Under the pieces are notes generated by a model, which was not told the DNA's origin, made no database searches, and worked only from the letters and a program-made list of their open reading frames with translations. From positions 620,001 to 684,000 of the forward strand of contig CANTUR010000383.1 of assembly GCA_947683625.1 (NCBI GenBank): a DNA stretch of 64,000 nucleotides, written 5' to 3'. Shown here piece by piece: positions 24,256 to 35,652 of this stretch (within the stretch, counting starts at the first letter, position 1; every line of letters starts with the position of its first letter). Source of the stretch: Mallotus nudiflorus. Lineage: Eukaryota; Streptophyta; Magnoliopsida; Malpighiales; Euphorbiaceae. The position numbers were made by a program, and so were the translations under genes.

Positions 24256-25084
24256 TATGATAACTAATTAAAAAAAATAACTCAATTAGAATTCATAAAT
24301 TTGATGACTACTAAAAAAAATCAAACATAATCAGAATTTACTAATTAATTATATCATGAATTAATATTGCAAGAAATAATAGTGGTACAAAAAATGATAC
24401 AATAATATTTAAAATTATATCAAATAGAAAATCATCTTCCATATGAATTATTCCTAAAACTATTATAATAATCATGATCAAAACACAAATATAAATATAC
24501 CAAATCATGTTTACAATTTAGAGTAAAGAGAGAAAGAGAAAATGTATGAATTTGTGTGAATAAATAAAATTTATAGCTTGTCTATTTATAATGAAAAATA
24601 TAACCGTTTATTACCATTATGTTACTGTTGGTAATATATAGCCGTTAGAATTTTTTTTTAATATAATATATTGAGAAATAAATTATATAAAGTAAAATCA
24701 ATAAATAATGTTGATATGATTATTTATAGCAAGTGAGTTAACATAACGATATGTATAAATATGAGGTAAAACCGTTCATTAATATAAAATGAGATACAAC
24801 CTTCCATTAACATAAATAATAAAAAAATAAATGTGCATAAATATAAAGTGGTAGGAGGCATAAGTTAGAACCATTTCTAGCAATATTTGCACCAATGGTG
24901 TAGTTAGTAAAACAAAATAAAAATAACAATTAATATAAAGTTAGATTGAAGAAATAAATATAAATATGAATATATATAAATTAGTAGGAGATATAGTCAT
25001 CTATGGTAATATATAATCAAATTATATATTCATAAATATTAAATATTAAGAAATATGTACCTTATTATCTTGATCGAATGCTTT
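24256..25084 (-). other. Copia 5' leader (untranslated region)
   Basis: AT-rich sequence between the primer-binding site and the gag ATG, with no ORF. Phrases such as ATATGAGGTAAAACCGTTCATTAA and ATGAGATACAACCTTCCATTAAC repeat imperfectly (24760-24805). Confidence 0.7.
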
Positions 25085-25097
25085 TCGTGCTGATAAC
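25085..25097 (-). other. Primer-binding site, apparent half-tRNA-Ile
   Basis: Plus strand TCGTGCTGATAAC lies one base inside the 5' LTR. It equals the anticodon arm of plant tRNA-Ile(AAU), TCGTGCTAATAAC as I recall it, except that anticodon base 34 is G. That base is inosine in the mature tRNA and is copied as if G. No 3'-CCA-end tRNA match lies next to the LTR. Confidence 0.65.
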
Positions 25098-25098
25098 A

Positions 25099-25415
25099 TG
25101 TTGTGAAATAAGAATTGAATTGCTTATTTTGTTATAGAACTAAACTTGAATTTAGTAGTATTTAATTAGAAGAAAAATATTTTATAGTAGAATGATATTA
25201 AGAGAATTTAGAGAGAATTTAGAAAGAATTTGGTGAACAATACTATTGAAAGAATTTGGAGAGTAATCTATTCTTTTTCTTTTTCTTCATATTCTCATTA
25301 ATAAATTTCAATATCTTTATATAGAGATTTTCTTTTCACTATTTGAGAACTATTATCTCACAAGTAATATATTATTCATTCACAAGTAATATATTATTCA
25401 TTCATATTCATAATA
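25099..25415 (-). repeat. 5' LTR of the copia element (317 bp)
   Basis: Nearly the same as 16001-16328 apart from point changes and an internal length difference in the GAGAGAATTTAG tract. It ends CATTCATAATA before the target duplication at 25416. Confidence 0.9.
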
Positions 25416-26014
25416 ATTTTAACTTGGTTTGTTATAAGTTTATTAAAGTTAGTTGAATTATATATTATTTATTATATTTTATTCGCTTAGCCCATAACCC
25501 ACAGAATATTGAGGTATCATTGGACCGAAAGTATAAATGTGCTAAACTTAAAGATAGTCATTTTTTTTTTACTTGTCCCTTTTAAAAAATTATAATTTCT
25601 CTTTGAATAAATTATACATCCTTGATAGGCTGATGATAAAAGCATCTAACATAATAACCGCACCGTCAAGTTTTAGCCCATCATCAACAAGAAGTAGGGT
25701 TTTATATATCATTTTAAAGGAGAGTTCTCCTGATTTTGAGCTCTCTCAGTCAGATACTACTGCTAATAGATACCCGATTCTCTTCTCTTCTGGTAGGTTT
25801 CCTTTTCTTTATGTCTGTAATCTTATTCTTCATGTGGGTCTTAATTGTTTTCACTAAAATTTCATCAACTAACAGAGTGTTACGGGCGCTATATATGCAT
25901 ACACTATACGCTGCACCCTATTATAGAGCTGACTTAAAAAAAAACTAATTGGTATTTTTGTTGATTCAGGTGTATTAAGTAGCTGTTTGAGATATTTTTT
26001 AACAATCAGTGAAG

Positions 26015-26324
26015 ATGCAGAAAGAGGAAGGAGTGAACATGGATCTCTACATTCCCAGGAAATGGTATTTAAGTATTCAGTTTCATATTTGCCAATTGTG
26101 GGAAATTTAGTATGGAATTTATTGGTTTAAGTTTTAAATTGTTATTTTTTTTTGTTGGGTTTGGTGGCTAAGAGATTACGTTAATGTGCAGCTCTGCCAC
26201 AAATAGGCTGATTACTTCGAAGGATCATGCGTCTGTCTAGATTAACATAGGACACTTGGATAACCGTGGCATTTACAATGGTCAATTCACTACATTTGCC
26301 CTTTGTGGTTTTGTCCGTGCACAG
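26015..26324 (+). pseudogene. RPS21: Ribosomal protein S21 (eS21) gene fragment, unit 1, nonsense-mutated
   Basis: Exon 26015-26064 encodes a start like MQ..EG.NMDLYIPRK. Exon 26192-26324 continues CSATNRLITSKDHASV, then a TAG at 26238-26240 where the unit 2 copy has CAG (Gln), then INIGHLD..GIYNGQFTTFALCGFVRAQ. These are the first 61 of about 82 residues of the 40S subunit protein eS21. The final exon (normally starting near GDAD) was not found downstream. A 5' UTR intron (25793-25969) and a TATA-like TTATATAT (25702-25709) suggest a genomic copy, not a retrocopy. With a stop and no last exon it cannot make S21. Confidence 0.9.
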
Positions 26325-27875
26325 GTTGCTTTTCTTTTCCTGCTTGAGATTCTCCCGATAAGAGCGGGTGTTGGGGATGGGATTTCTTCTGTTCAATTTG
26401 CCTTTTGTTGATGACTCCATGCAAGTTACCTAGATGCTCTTAAACGTTATTTGGTTTTGAGGGCAGCGTTCTCTGCTTGAAAATTCAAAAAATGGGCACT
26501 AGAGTGGAGAACATAGTTATAGCTTTCTTAGAATTGAACATTTTAGATAAAAGTTCTGCTTTTCTGCGCTTGAATTTTGCAACTTGTTTTGGTTGGACAA
26601 TAGAGATATCTAGATTCGGAAAGCATCTTAGAGAATTTTTATTGAGCAAGCTATCTTAGCCTCATTGAATTGTTGTCTATTCTTAATCAAGCGATCCAGG
26701 AATATGCTCGAGCAGTATTTAGTTTATTGATGCAACTAGATAACCCTTTGTGAGAGCATTAATCAATTGTCTAATAAAGGATCGGGTTAAGATGGGATGG
26801 TTTGGAGGATGGGAAGTGGATGAATCTAATAATTATCATAAAGGTCAAAATTTAAATAAATAAAATAATAAAGAAAACAAATTAGAATGACAAACTTACA
26901 CGCTCTTAAACATATTTCAAAATAAAGGAATAAGTCCTCTTGCCATTAATCTAATGAGGCAACACCTCAAAGCAAAGGAGCATCGCCTTGCCTCTATAGA
27001 TTACGCTTGAGCTCAGTTAAAATAGTAAAAAAATAATAATAAACTATATAAAAACTATGCAAATCCAACTAAACTTCACGTAAGATTTTAACCACTATAC
27101 TAAATTTTAATTAACAAAATACATAGAAATAATCATATCATTCTTTTGATGAAGTGACTGAAAAATGAGCAAATCCGGAGCACAAAATCTAATTATATGA
27201 ATATTAGTTTTGAATAGTAAATACTACTCACGTAAAATTTTGAGTTACATACTAAACGAGAGCGAACAAAATAGATGAAAATGTTTCTATTATCCTTATG
27301 ATGAAATGGTTAAAAGGAAAAAAAATTTGAGCACAAAAGTTTTTCTTATAAATATTGACACCGATGAAAGCAAAGTGGCGATGCCTCATCAAATAAGCGT
27401 TGCCTCATCTCAAAGAGATGACGCCTCTACGATGAGGTACCGCTTGAGTTGCCCAAAATGGATTCAAGTTTAGAAAGATGGTTTCTAATTTGAAAATCAG
27501 TTGATTTAAATAATTATAAACTTATGGATCTTACATAAAATATAAAAGCAATATTCAAGAACAAAGATTCTTACTTTGCACTCCTAGGATTTTTTTCTTT
27601 TATGAACCTCCCCTTTTTTTCTCCCTCTAAAAAAAAAACCTAACTCTTCCTTCTTTCTCTTTTTTTTTTAATACTTCCCAAGCTTGATCACTACCACTAC
27701 CCTCTTCATCATTGCCATCACCTTTTTAGCCCATAAATTTTCACCAAAAAACTAACTATTCTTGTTATAATTGCAGAGTAAAAATATGTGGGGGCCCACC
27801 AACTTGTTATCTTTGAAAAATCTCATTTAATGCAGCAACAAGTGTCGCCTGTTTACTCAACTGCCAAAGAGGTGA
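26325..27875. repeat. RPS21 downstream region, repeat-derived
   Basis: Past the RPS21 donor, about 26830-26945 resembles 6490-6600. The stretch 26940-27440 is dotted with GAGGCAAC, GATGCCTC and GACGCCTC phrases. A T-run lies at 27660-27670. The equivalent in unit 2 is 42983-44450, which lacks about 60 bp between two GATGAAA repeats (27303-27370 in unit 1). No gene was recognised. Confidence 0.5.
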
Positions 27876-30800
27876 TGTAATATTTTGAATTTTTAAATAA
27901 TTTTAAATTGCATCGGGATATGCAATGTTAATAATTTTCATATATATTTTGATTATTTAATTAGTTTATTATCTATCAAAGTCATTTTAATTATCTTTAA
28001 GTCCTTTACGTAAAATTTTCCCGAGAGTCTTATTTTCGGGGAAATTAAAACTTAAATAAATAATTATTAATTATTTTGGACGGTTTTGTGAGTTTGCATG
28101 AGTCCATGCACGATTTTAATTGTCGTATTAATATACGTACATATACATGTATATATACACCTTTAAATAATTAGGGTTTATTTTAATTAAATTTATATTG
28201 TATAGTTTTAATAAATAGTGTGTATTATATATATGTGTATGTGTATAAATATTATTATTTTAATATGTGGTGAATAAATATTGTGAATATAATATTCATT
28301 TATTATTATAATATAAACTATAGTTATATATACATATATATACATATAATATCTTACAAAAACAAAAGTTCTCCTTAATTACCAAACTGCCATCGACTTC
28401 ACCTTCTCCATGTCTGACACCATTTCTCCATTTCCGCCCACCGTCAAGTTGACTTTTCACCGGCGGAGTGCCTCTCAGCCAACCACCACCATCCCTAGCT
28501 CCCTCTGCCGCCCTTTCCTCCCATTTCCGGCGAGCTTTGGTCGGTTTTCTTTAAAGAAATCGAAACTTGGTTCTAACTTCTATCACAATGATTCCGATCA
28601 TCGTTTAAAGTGCCACCAGTCTCTATCTCTTCCTTGAGCTCTGGTGAGTTCATTTCCAAGCTTTGTTTCACTTGAAATGGTCTAGATTTTCCTAGGTTTC
28701 GATTTTACAATTTCGGCCTACTAGTTGATTTTTTTTGAGCTTCGATTTGGTTGAGTCATGAAAAATTCCTTCACAAAAATTGATCCTAGTAGCTTAATCT
28801 AAATTTTTGAATTTTTGGGAATTATTTTGATTTTTGTGAATTTTGATTATTTTATTAATATTTTTTAATTTTTGAAAATTAATTAAATAAATTATGAAAT
28901 TGTGATTTATGGTGTTTATAGGTGTTAAAATGAATTTTATAAATTTATTTGTAATTTTTGTGATTTTTATATAATTATTTTGAATTTATTTAGTTTATGT
29001 AATTTGTGGAAAATTAGGTTAATTATGTGTTTTATTGAAATTAATTGATTGATTGAGTATATTTATTGATATTATTGAATTATATGATAAGAAATTTATT
29101 TTTGAGTAATTATACTATTTTTGGTGAATTTTTGATTAATTTTAGGGAATTTATATAACTATGGGTATTTTGGTAATTTGACACTAAATTGGTTAAAAAT
29201 ATAATTAAATTGGTTTTAATAGTTATTTGAGGTATAAATTTTTTTAGTATTTTTAACTAATTAAAACTATTTTTCGTAAATTATTTTCAAATTATGTATA
29301 ATATACTATTTTTCTAAATAAATGAGTTTTTATTGATTTTTAATATGTTTTAGGGTTAATTGCGAAATTTGGAGTTTTAAAATGTATTTTGGTCAATATT
29401 TATGAATTTATAAAGAATTATCTATTTTTATAATATTTTATTAAAAATTAGGGTTTTATTTTATTTATCGGTGAAATAATTATTTTCAGTGTTTTAAATA
29501 TCTGATTTGCTATATTTTGATTATTCAAAGGTATTTTTGGTATTTCTGGAATTTTAATGTGTTTTGTATATATCTCGTAAATTATGAGCCTCGGTCGGAA
29601 GAATTGTAGTTTGGGAGTCCGATCGAGGGGTTGTGGTTGTGTATTTTCGAAGTGTGTTTTCTGTACAGGATCGACCTTAGTTTTGTAGGGAGATGTCCAT
29701 TTTACAAAGAAGACTCTGCCAGAATTTTGGTAGATTTCTCATAAAACATGACAACCGGTCCGAGTCTAATTCTGAATTCTTGATTGAATTTGTCTATAGT
29801 AATCCTAAAAGTATAGAGTTAGAAGTTTATTCTGATGGTTATTTTTATTTTTATCTTTCTAGTTGAGCCGAGACCGAGACCTAATGGATCAGGCCCACCG
29901 AGTTTGTCTTGTGGAGCGTTAACATGTGAGTTATTATACTCTATATATATGCATTGCATATAGGATGCATCATTTAAGGTTTTTCATTTTCATTCTATGT
30001 TTTTAAAGTGATTTAAATTATAATATTTTTGGTATATCTAGGGTTGTATTTTTATATATATACATATTAAATAATTATGCATGTTAGTTTGATATATGCA
30101 CATTAAACAATTAGGTTTAGGTTTAATACATTTGAGTATTATACACATATTTTAAATTGTACACTTAGTCACAATTATTTTATTAAATGATTAATATACT
30201 TTAGGTATAGTTTCAGTATATTTTAGGTTTATTCTTAAATAATTGCATGCTATATTATAAACCTACACTTAAATTGTTTTTAAGTTTATTTTTGGTATAT
30301 TTTGATATATTTCCAAATAAATGCATGTTTTATCATTTAATTCAAACCTAACACATTAGTGGTATACTTAGGGTTTATTTGCAAAAATATGTAAACCTAA
30401 AATGCATGTTTTAGTACATATATATGTTTTAAATGAATATTTGTGCATAATTGTTTTATTAAATGATTTGTGTGATTAGGGTATATCTTTTGTATATTTA
30501 AGTATATTTTTAAGTAAGTGCATGTTATACTATTGATACACACTTAATTGTTTTTAACTATATTAATGGTTTACCTTTAGTATATTTGATACTTTATTTG
30601 ACTTATATATATATATATACCTGAAATATACTGGATATATTTTAGGTATATTTTTGGTATATATATATATATATAGTTGATTTTCCTATTATGAAAATCA
30701 TTCTATATTAATTATTTTCCAAATGAATGATTTATTTTAAGTGAAGGATATCAATAGAACGTGCTTCCTAGTGGGTAGCACCAGGACCGTGTACTTATCG

Positions 30801-31822
30801 GTGCGATAGATAAGGGTTGAGTGAGAATTAATTGTGGTGATTATAATTGATTTGATGGATTTAACTAAGATTAATGGTATGTTAGATAGTGTGATTGCTG
30901 TAGCTCGGTTGACCAGGGGTCTCGGGGCTAATCACACTGATAGTCAAACTGCTAGAGCTCGGTTGACTTAGTGTCTCGGGGCCAGTCTACTGTCCATAGT
31001 GGAATGAATGATCTATTGGGTTGATTGAGATGTGAGATGATAAATAGTGTGATTGCTGGAGCTTGATTGACTAAGTGTCTCGAGGCCAATCACACTAACA
31101 GTCAGACTGCTGGAGCTTGATCGACGTAGTGTCTTGGAGCTAGTCTACTGTCCAGATTGGAATAAGTGTTCTATTTGGAATCAAGTGAGCCTGTATGGCT
31201 AGAGTGATGATGGGGTTGTTTGAGGTTGCTATTATTAAGGTTCTATGAATCCTTCATGAATTAAACTAAACGTCTTCTACATTTAGTATATTTATAAAGG
31301 CAGAGTTTGACATTTGTGTGAAATGGGTGTATATACATATATATATAAGAATTCCTGATTGTTATGGTTTAGATTGCATGTATATATAGTCTAATAATTC
31401 ACTCAGTGAGGTATGACCCCCCCTCAATTATTTTTTTTCAGGAGATCTCATATCGTCAGACCTTAGTTATAGAGTTCCTCGCCGGTGTTCTTCAGTCCCG
31501 GCTATTTTATGCAAATGTATATTTTGAACTCTGATTTGTATTCTAGAAACTACAGTAGTAGTGTTATTATATCGGAAGAGTATTATATTGTTTTGATATT
31601 ATACACTCTGAAAATTTGTATTTGAACACTGTGCGATTATGTATTTATATATGAAAGGATTGGAAGTATTTATTTTATATATTGATTCAAAAAATTTTAA
31701 TTCTGTCATACTTTTATTTAATTATTGCATGATTTTATTTTCTAAGGCTTGCTACGGGTTCCGGATTCGAAAGAATTCTCGTTCCCTAGCGCCGGTCATA
31801 ACTCCTAGTTTGGGTCGTGACA
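27876..31822 (+). mobile_element. LTR of family Tc (solo), unit 1
   Basis: Starts TGTAATATTTTG and ends GGGTCGTGACA, 3947 bp, flanked on both sides by AGGTGA (27870-27875 and 31823-31828). It shares all conserved blocks with Ta but is longer, partly because the GAGCTCGGTTGAC module is duplicated (30889-30993 and 31047-31153). The same insertion stands in unit 2 (44451-44452 plus 56027-58460), so it predates the unit duplication. Confidence 0.88.
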
Positions 31823-32300
31823 AGGTGATTGCCTCTTTGGCTTATGGGCTTGGAGTTGTGGGTTTAAGCTTGTATTTGCATGGGTTTGGGTATGAAATGG
31901 GTTTAATTTTTGTAATAACCTTAGTTTTTAAATTATGTTAATATAAAACGAGATATGCAGTGTTAATAAGTTTAAAAGTTATATTTAATTATTTTTCTAT
32001 TTTGTGATTAATCATTATTATTTTATGTTTAATTATATCTTTCTACATAAATATTTTATTTTGAAACTTATTATTTTGGACATTTAATTTGTATGGTTTA
32101 TGTTTATTATTTGGATAGTATTATTTTAATAACATTAGTTTATGTGCATTATTATTTTAATGTTATTATTTTTAATAAATTACATTAATTGTATTATCAT
32201 TTATTATTATTTTATGTATATATGTTAATGTATGTGTGTTATATATATATAAGATATTTTTGTTTTGTGGTGGAGATTTGTTTACATAAAGTTATAGTAT

Positions 32301-35300
32301 TGTAATATCCCGTGTTTTTAAATATTTTTACACTGTACCGAGATATGCAGTGTTAATAATTTGTATATATATATTACGATATTTTTACGAGTTGATATGT
32401 ATTTAAAACCTATTTTAATTATTGTGTATTATTTTAAGTACTTTACGTAAAATTTTCCTGGGACTTGCATTTTCGGAAAAATTTTCACGTAAATAATTTA
32501 CTATTAATTATTTTAAATATATTTTCGGACTTGCATGAACTCATACGTATTTTTAAAATACTAAATAAAGCCTATGTGTGTAAATATTTATTTAATTAGG
32601 GTTTAATTAATTTTACCTTAATATTTTATTATTTGTTTATTAATTTATTGTTATTTAATTATTTTTATTTATTATTATATTTTAAAATATTAAATTATAT
32701 GTGTGTGGTGTAAATTTAATGTGTGTGATTTTATTATTATTTTATTTTATAGTATAAAGTATATATATATATATACATATAGATTATTAAAACAAAAGGA
32801 TTTGGAAAATTACCGTTTAGCCCCTCCCTTCTCCTTCTTCTCTCCCGATCGTCTACTGTCACTGCGCCTCCCATTATAGCATGCCGGACCACCCTTCGCT
32901 GCCACCAGCTGCTTCCAACCTTCTTCCCCTTCCTTCCTCTTCCTCTCTGACGTGACCAGGCAGCCGGAAGCTCGCTGGAACGCCCGGAATCCGCCATGGT
33001 AGCAAGTTGAGCTTCTCGCCGTCGATGACGATTCCGGCCACCATTTTTGACACTGTCGGTCTCTTTCTTCTCCTTCAGCTCCGGTGAGTGTGATTCTAGC
33101 TTTTGTTTGAGCTAAAATGGTCTAGATTTGCTTAGGTTTTGAATTTTCCAATTCGGCCATATTAGGGTTTTTGATTTTTTTGAGCCTTGAATTGATTGAT
33201 TCATGGAAACTCCCTTCACAAATATTGTTCCTAGTAGCTTAATATACATGTATGAATTTTTTTGGAATTTTTGGAGATTTTTTGGATTTTTGGGTATTTT
33301 TGAATATTTATTATTATTTTCTAATTTTCGGAAATTAATTATTTAAATTATGAAATTGTGTTTTATGGTTAAATTAAGTGTTGAAATGAATTATAGGAAT
33401 TTATTTGGAATTTTTATGAATTTCTAAGTATTTATTTTGAATTATTGAAGTTTATGTAATTTGGGAAATTAGGGTTAATTATGTTTTTAATTGAATTTAA
33501 TTGGTTAATTGAGTTTAATTATTAATATTATTGATAAATATGTTGAGAAAATTAATTTTGGATAATTATACTATTTTTGGTGAATTTTTGAAGTAATTTA
33601 AGTATATTTATATATATAGGGGTATTTTGGTAATTTTACACAAAATTGGCTAAAAATGTAATTTAATTGGTTTTAATAGTTATTTAACGTATAAAAGTTA
33701 TTTCTACAAATTATTTAGTATTTTTAACTAATTAAAACTATTTTTCGTGAATTATTTTTAATTATATATATAATATACGGTTTTACTAATAAAATGAGTT
33801 TTTATTGGTTTTTACTGTGTTTTAAGGTTAATTATGTAATTTATACTTATAAAATGAATTTCTATGTTATAAGGATATTTTTGATATTTCTGAAATTATT
33901 CTGTGATTATGGACCCCGGTCGGTGAACTGTAGTTTGGAGTCCGACCGTGGGATTTTGATTGTGCTCTGTGTAGTTTTTCGAAGTGTATTTCCTTGCAAG
34001 GTCGGCTCTACTCTTTTGAGTAGAGAAATGTCCGTTTTACAGGGGAGGTTCTGTCGAATTTTTGATAGAATTCTCGTAAAACGTGATATCCGGTCGAACC
34101 CTGATATCGATTCTATGTTTAATACTCTAGATCGAATTCTAGGATTTTTGTTAGGTTTATTCTGATGTCGGTTATTTATTGCTTGTTTAGTTGCGCCGAG
34201 ACCGAGGGCTAGTGGACCAGGCCCGTCAGACCCGTCTCGTGGAGCGCACTAGGATGAGTTACTATACTATATATATATGCTTTAGGATGCATGATTTAGA
34301 AATATATGTTTTATTTTGATTAAAATGCATAAATAATATGATTTGTATTTACGTATATTTTTGGTTTATTTTTGGTATATATTAAATTATATGCATGTTT
34401 TGTAAATAAATTATATTTAAAATATTTTTAAATATATTTCTAGCTTAATTTGTAAATTGATTGAATTCATTTGACATATATATACTAGAAATATACCTGG
34501 TTTACTTTTGGTATATTTCTAGTATATATATGGTTTATGTTGTTATTTTATTTAAATTCATGCATCATTTATTTGTGAATGAATGATTTATATTATTAAT
34601 GAAGGATATCAATAGAACGTGCTACCTAGTGGGCAGCACTAGGACCGAGTACGTACCGGTACGCATATAGTATTTAGGCTATATTACTAACTTATTTGTG
34701 GATATTGATTGAATGTGATTATTTGATGTGTGAGATATGGTTTGGAGGTGTGATTGCTGTAGCTCGGTTGACCAAGTGTCTCGGGGCCAATCACACTGGC
34801 AGTCAGACCGCTGGAGCTCGGTTGACTTAGTGTCTTGGGGCCAGTCTATTGTCCAAATGGATTAAGTGGATATATTTTGGAATAAGTGAGCCTGTATGGC
34901 TAGAGTGTTGTCTAACACTATTTTCGAGGTTGCGATATTCTAGGGTTCTATGTGATCCTTCATAAACTGTGATTTTAAATGAAAAAAATATATAAAATGA
35001 TTTTATTGCATCTGTGTGTATTTGCCTGTATATATACATATTATATATATACTGTTGATTGTATGCATTGTCATTTAGTGTGTATGTATATATATTATAG
35101 TAATTCACTCAGTGAGGTCTGACTCCCCTCCGTTGATAATTTTTCAGGAGAGTCAACATCTTCAGACCTCAGTAGCAGGCCTGTACGCTGGATTTCTTCC
35201 GCCCCGACTTCTTTGTGTAAACTGCTTACTTGAGTCTTATTTTTATAGTCTAGACACTGCAGTAGTTATAAATTAATTTTGTGGGATTTTATGTATTTTA

Positions 35301-35551
35301 TTTATGTGAGATATTGTATTATATTTGAAACTGGATTTGTATTCAAAGATTTATATATATGAGATGAGATTTGACTTAAATCCAGTTGGTGAAATTAATA
35401 TTGTGATATTTATGATTTTCATTTCCGCTGCATTATATATTGCTACTATTATTGCATATTTTATTTTATTTTTAGGCTTGCTACGGGTTCCGGATTCGAA
35501 AGAATTCTTGTTCCCTAGCGCCAGTCATGGCCCCTGTTTTGGGTCGTGACA
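32301..35551 (+). mobile_element. Solo LTR, family Ta, nested in the Tb LTR
   Basis: Starts TGTAATATCCCG and ends GGGTCGTGACA, 3251 bp, with a perfect target duplication AGTAT (32296-32300 and 35552-35556). There is no internal region. It is absent from the Tb LTR of unit 3. Confidence 0.96.
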
Positions 35552-35576
35552 AGTATATAATAATATAACGTTTTAT

Positions 35577-35577
<1 letters not shown>

Positions 35578-35646
<69 letters not shown>
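35578..35646. repeat. (TA)n microsatellite
   Basis: About 33 uninterrupted TA dinucleotides just inside the Tb LTR, right of the nested Ta LTR. It ends in ACACACAAACATACAAAC. Confidence 0.97.

Positions 35647-35652
<6 letters not shown>

Larger units (their letters stand above)
16001..25415 (-). mobile_element. Degenerate Ty1/copia retrotransposon with a nested solo LTR
   Basis: Two similar LTRs (16001-16328 and 25099-25415) bound an internal region with copia domain order GAG, PR, INT, RT, RNase H on the minus strand. Target duplication: ACTTT at 15996-16000 and ATTTT at 25416-25420, one mismatch. The empty site survives in unit 2 (ATTTT at 42059-42063), which proves the boundaries and shows insertion after the unit duplicated. 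Without the nested LTR (20983-24218) the element is about 6.2 kb. All coding parts carry stops, so it cannot move by itself. Confidence 0.95.
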
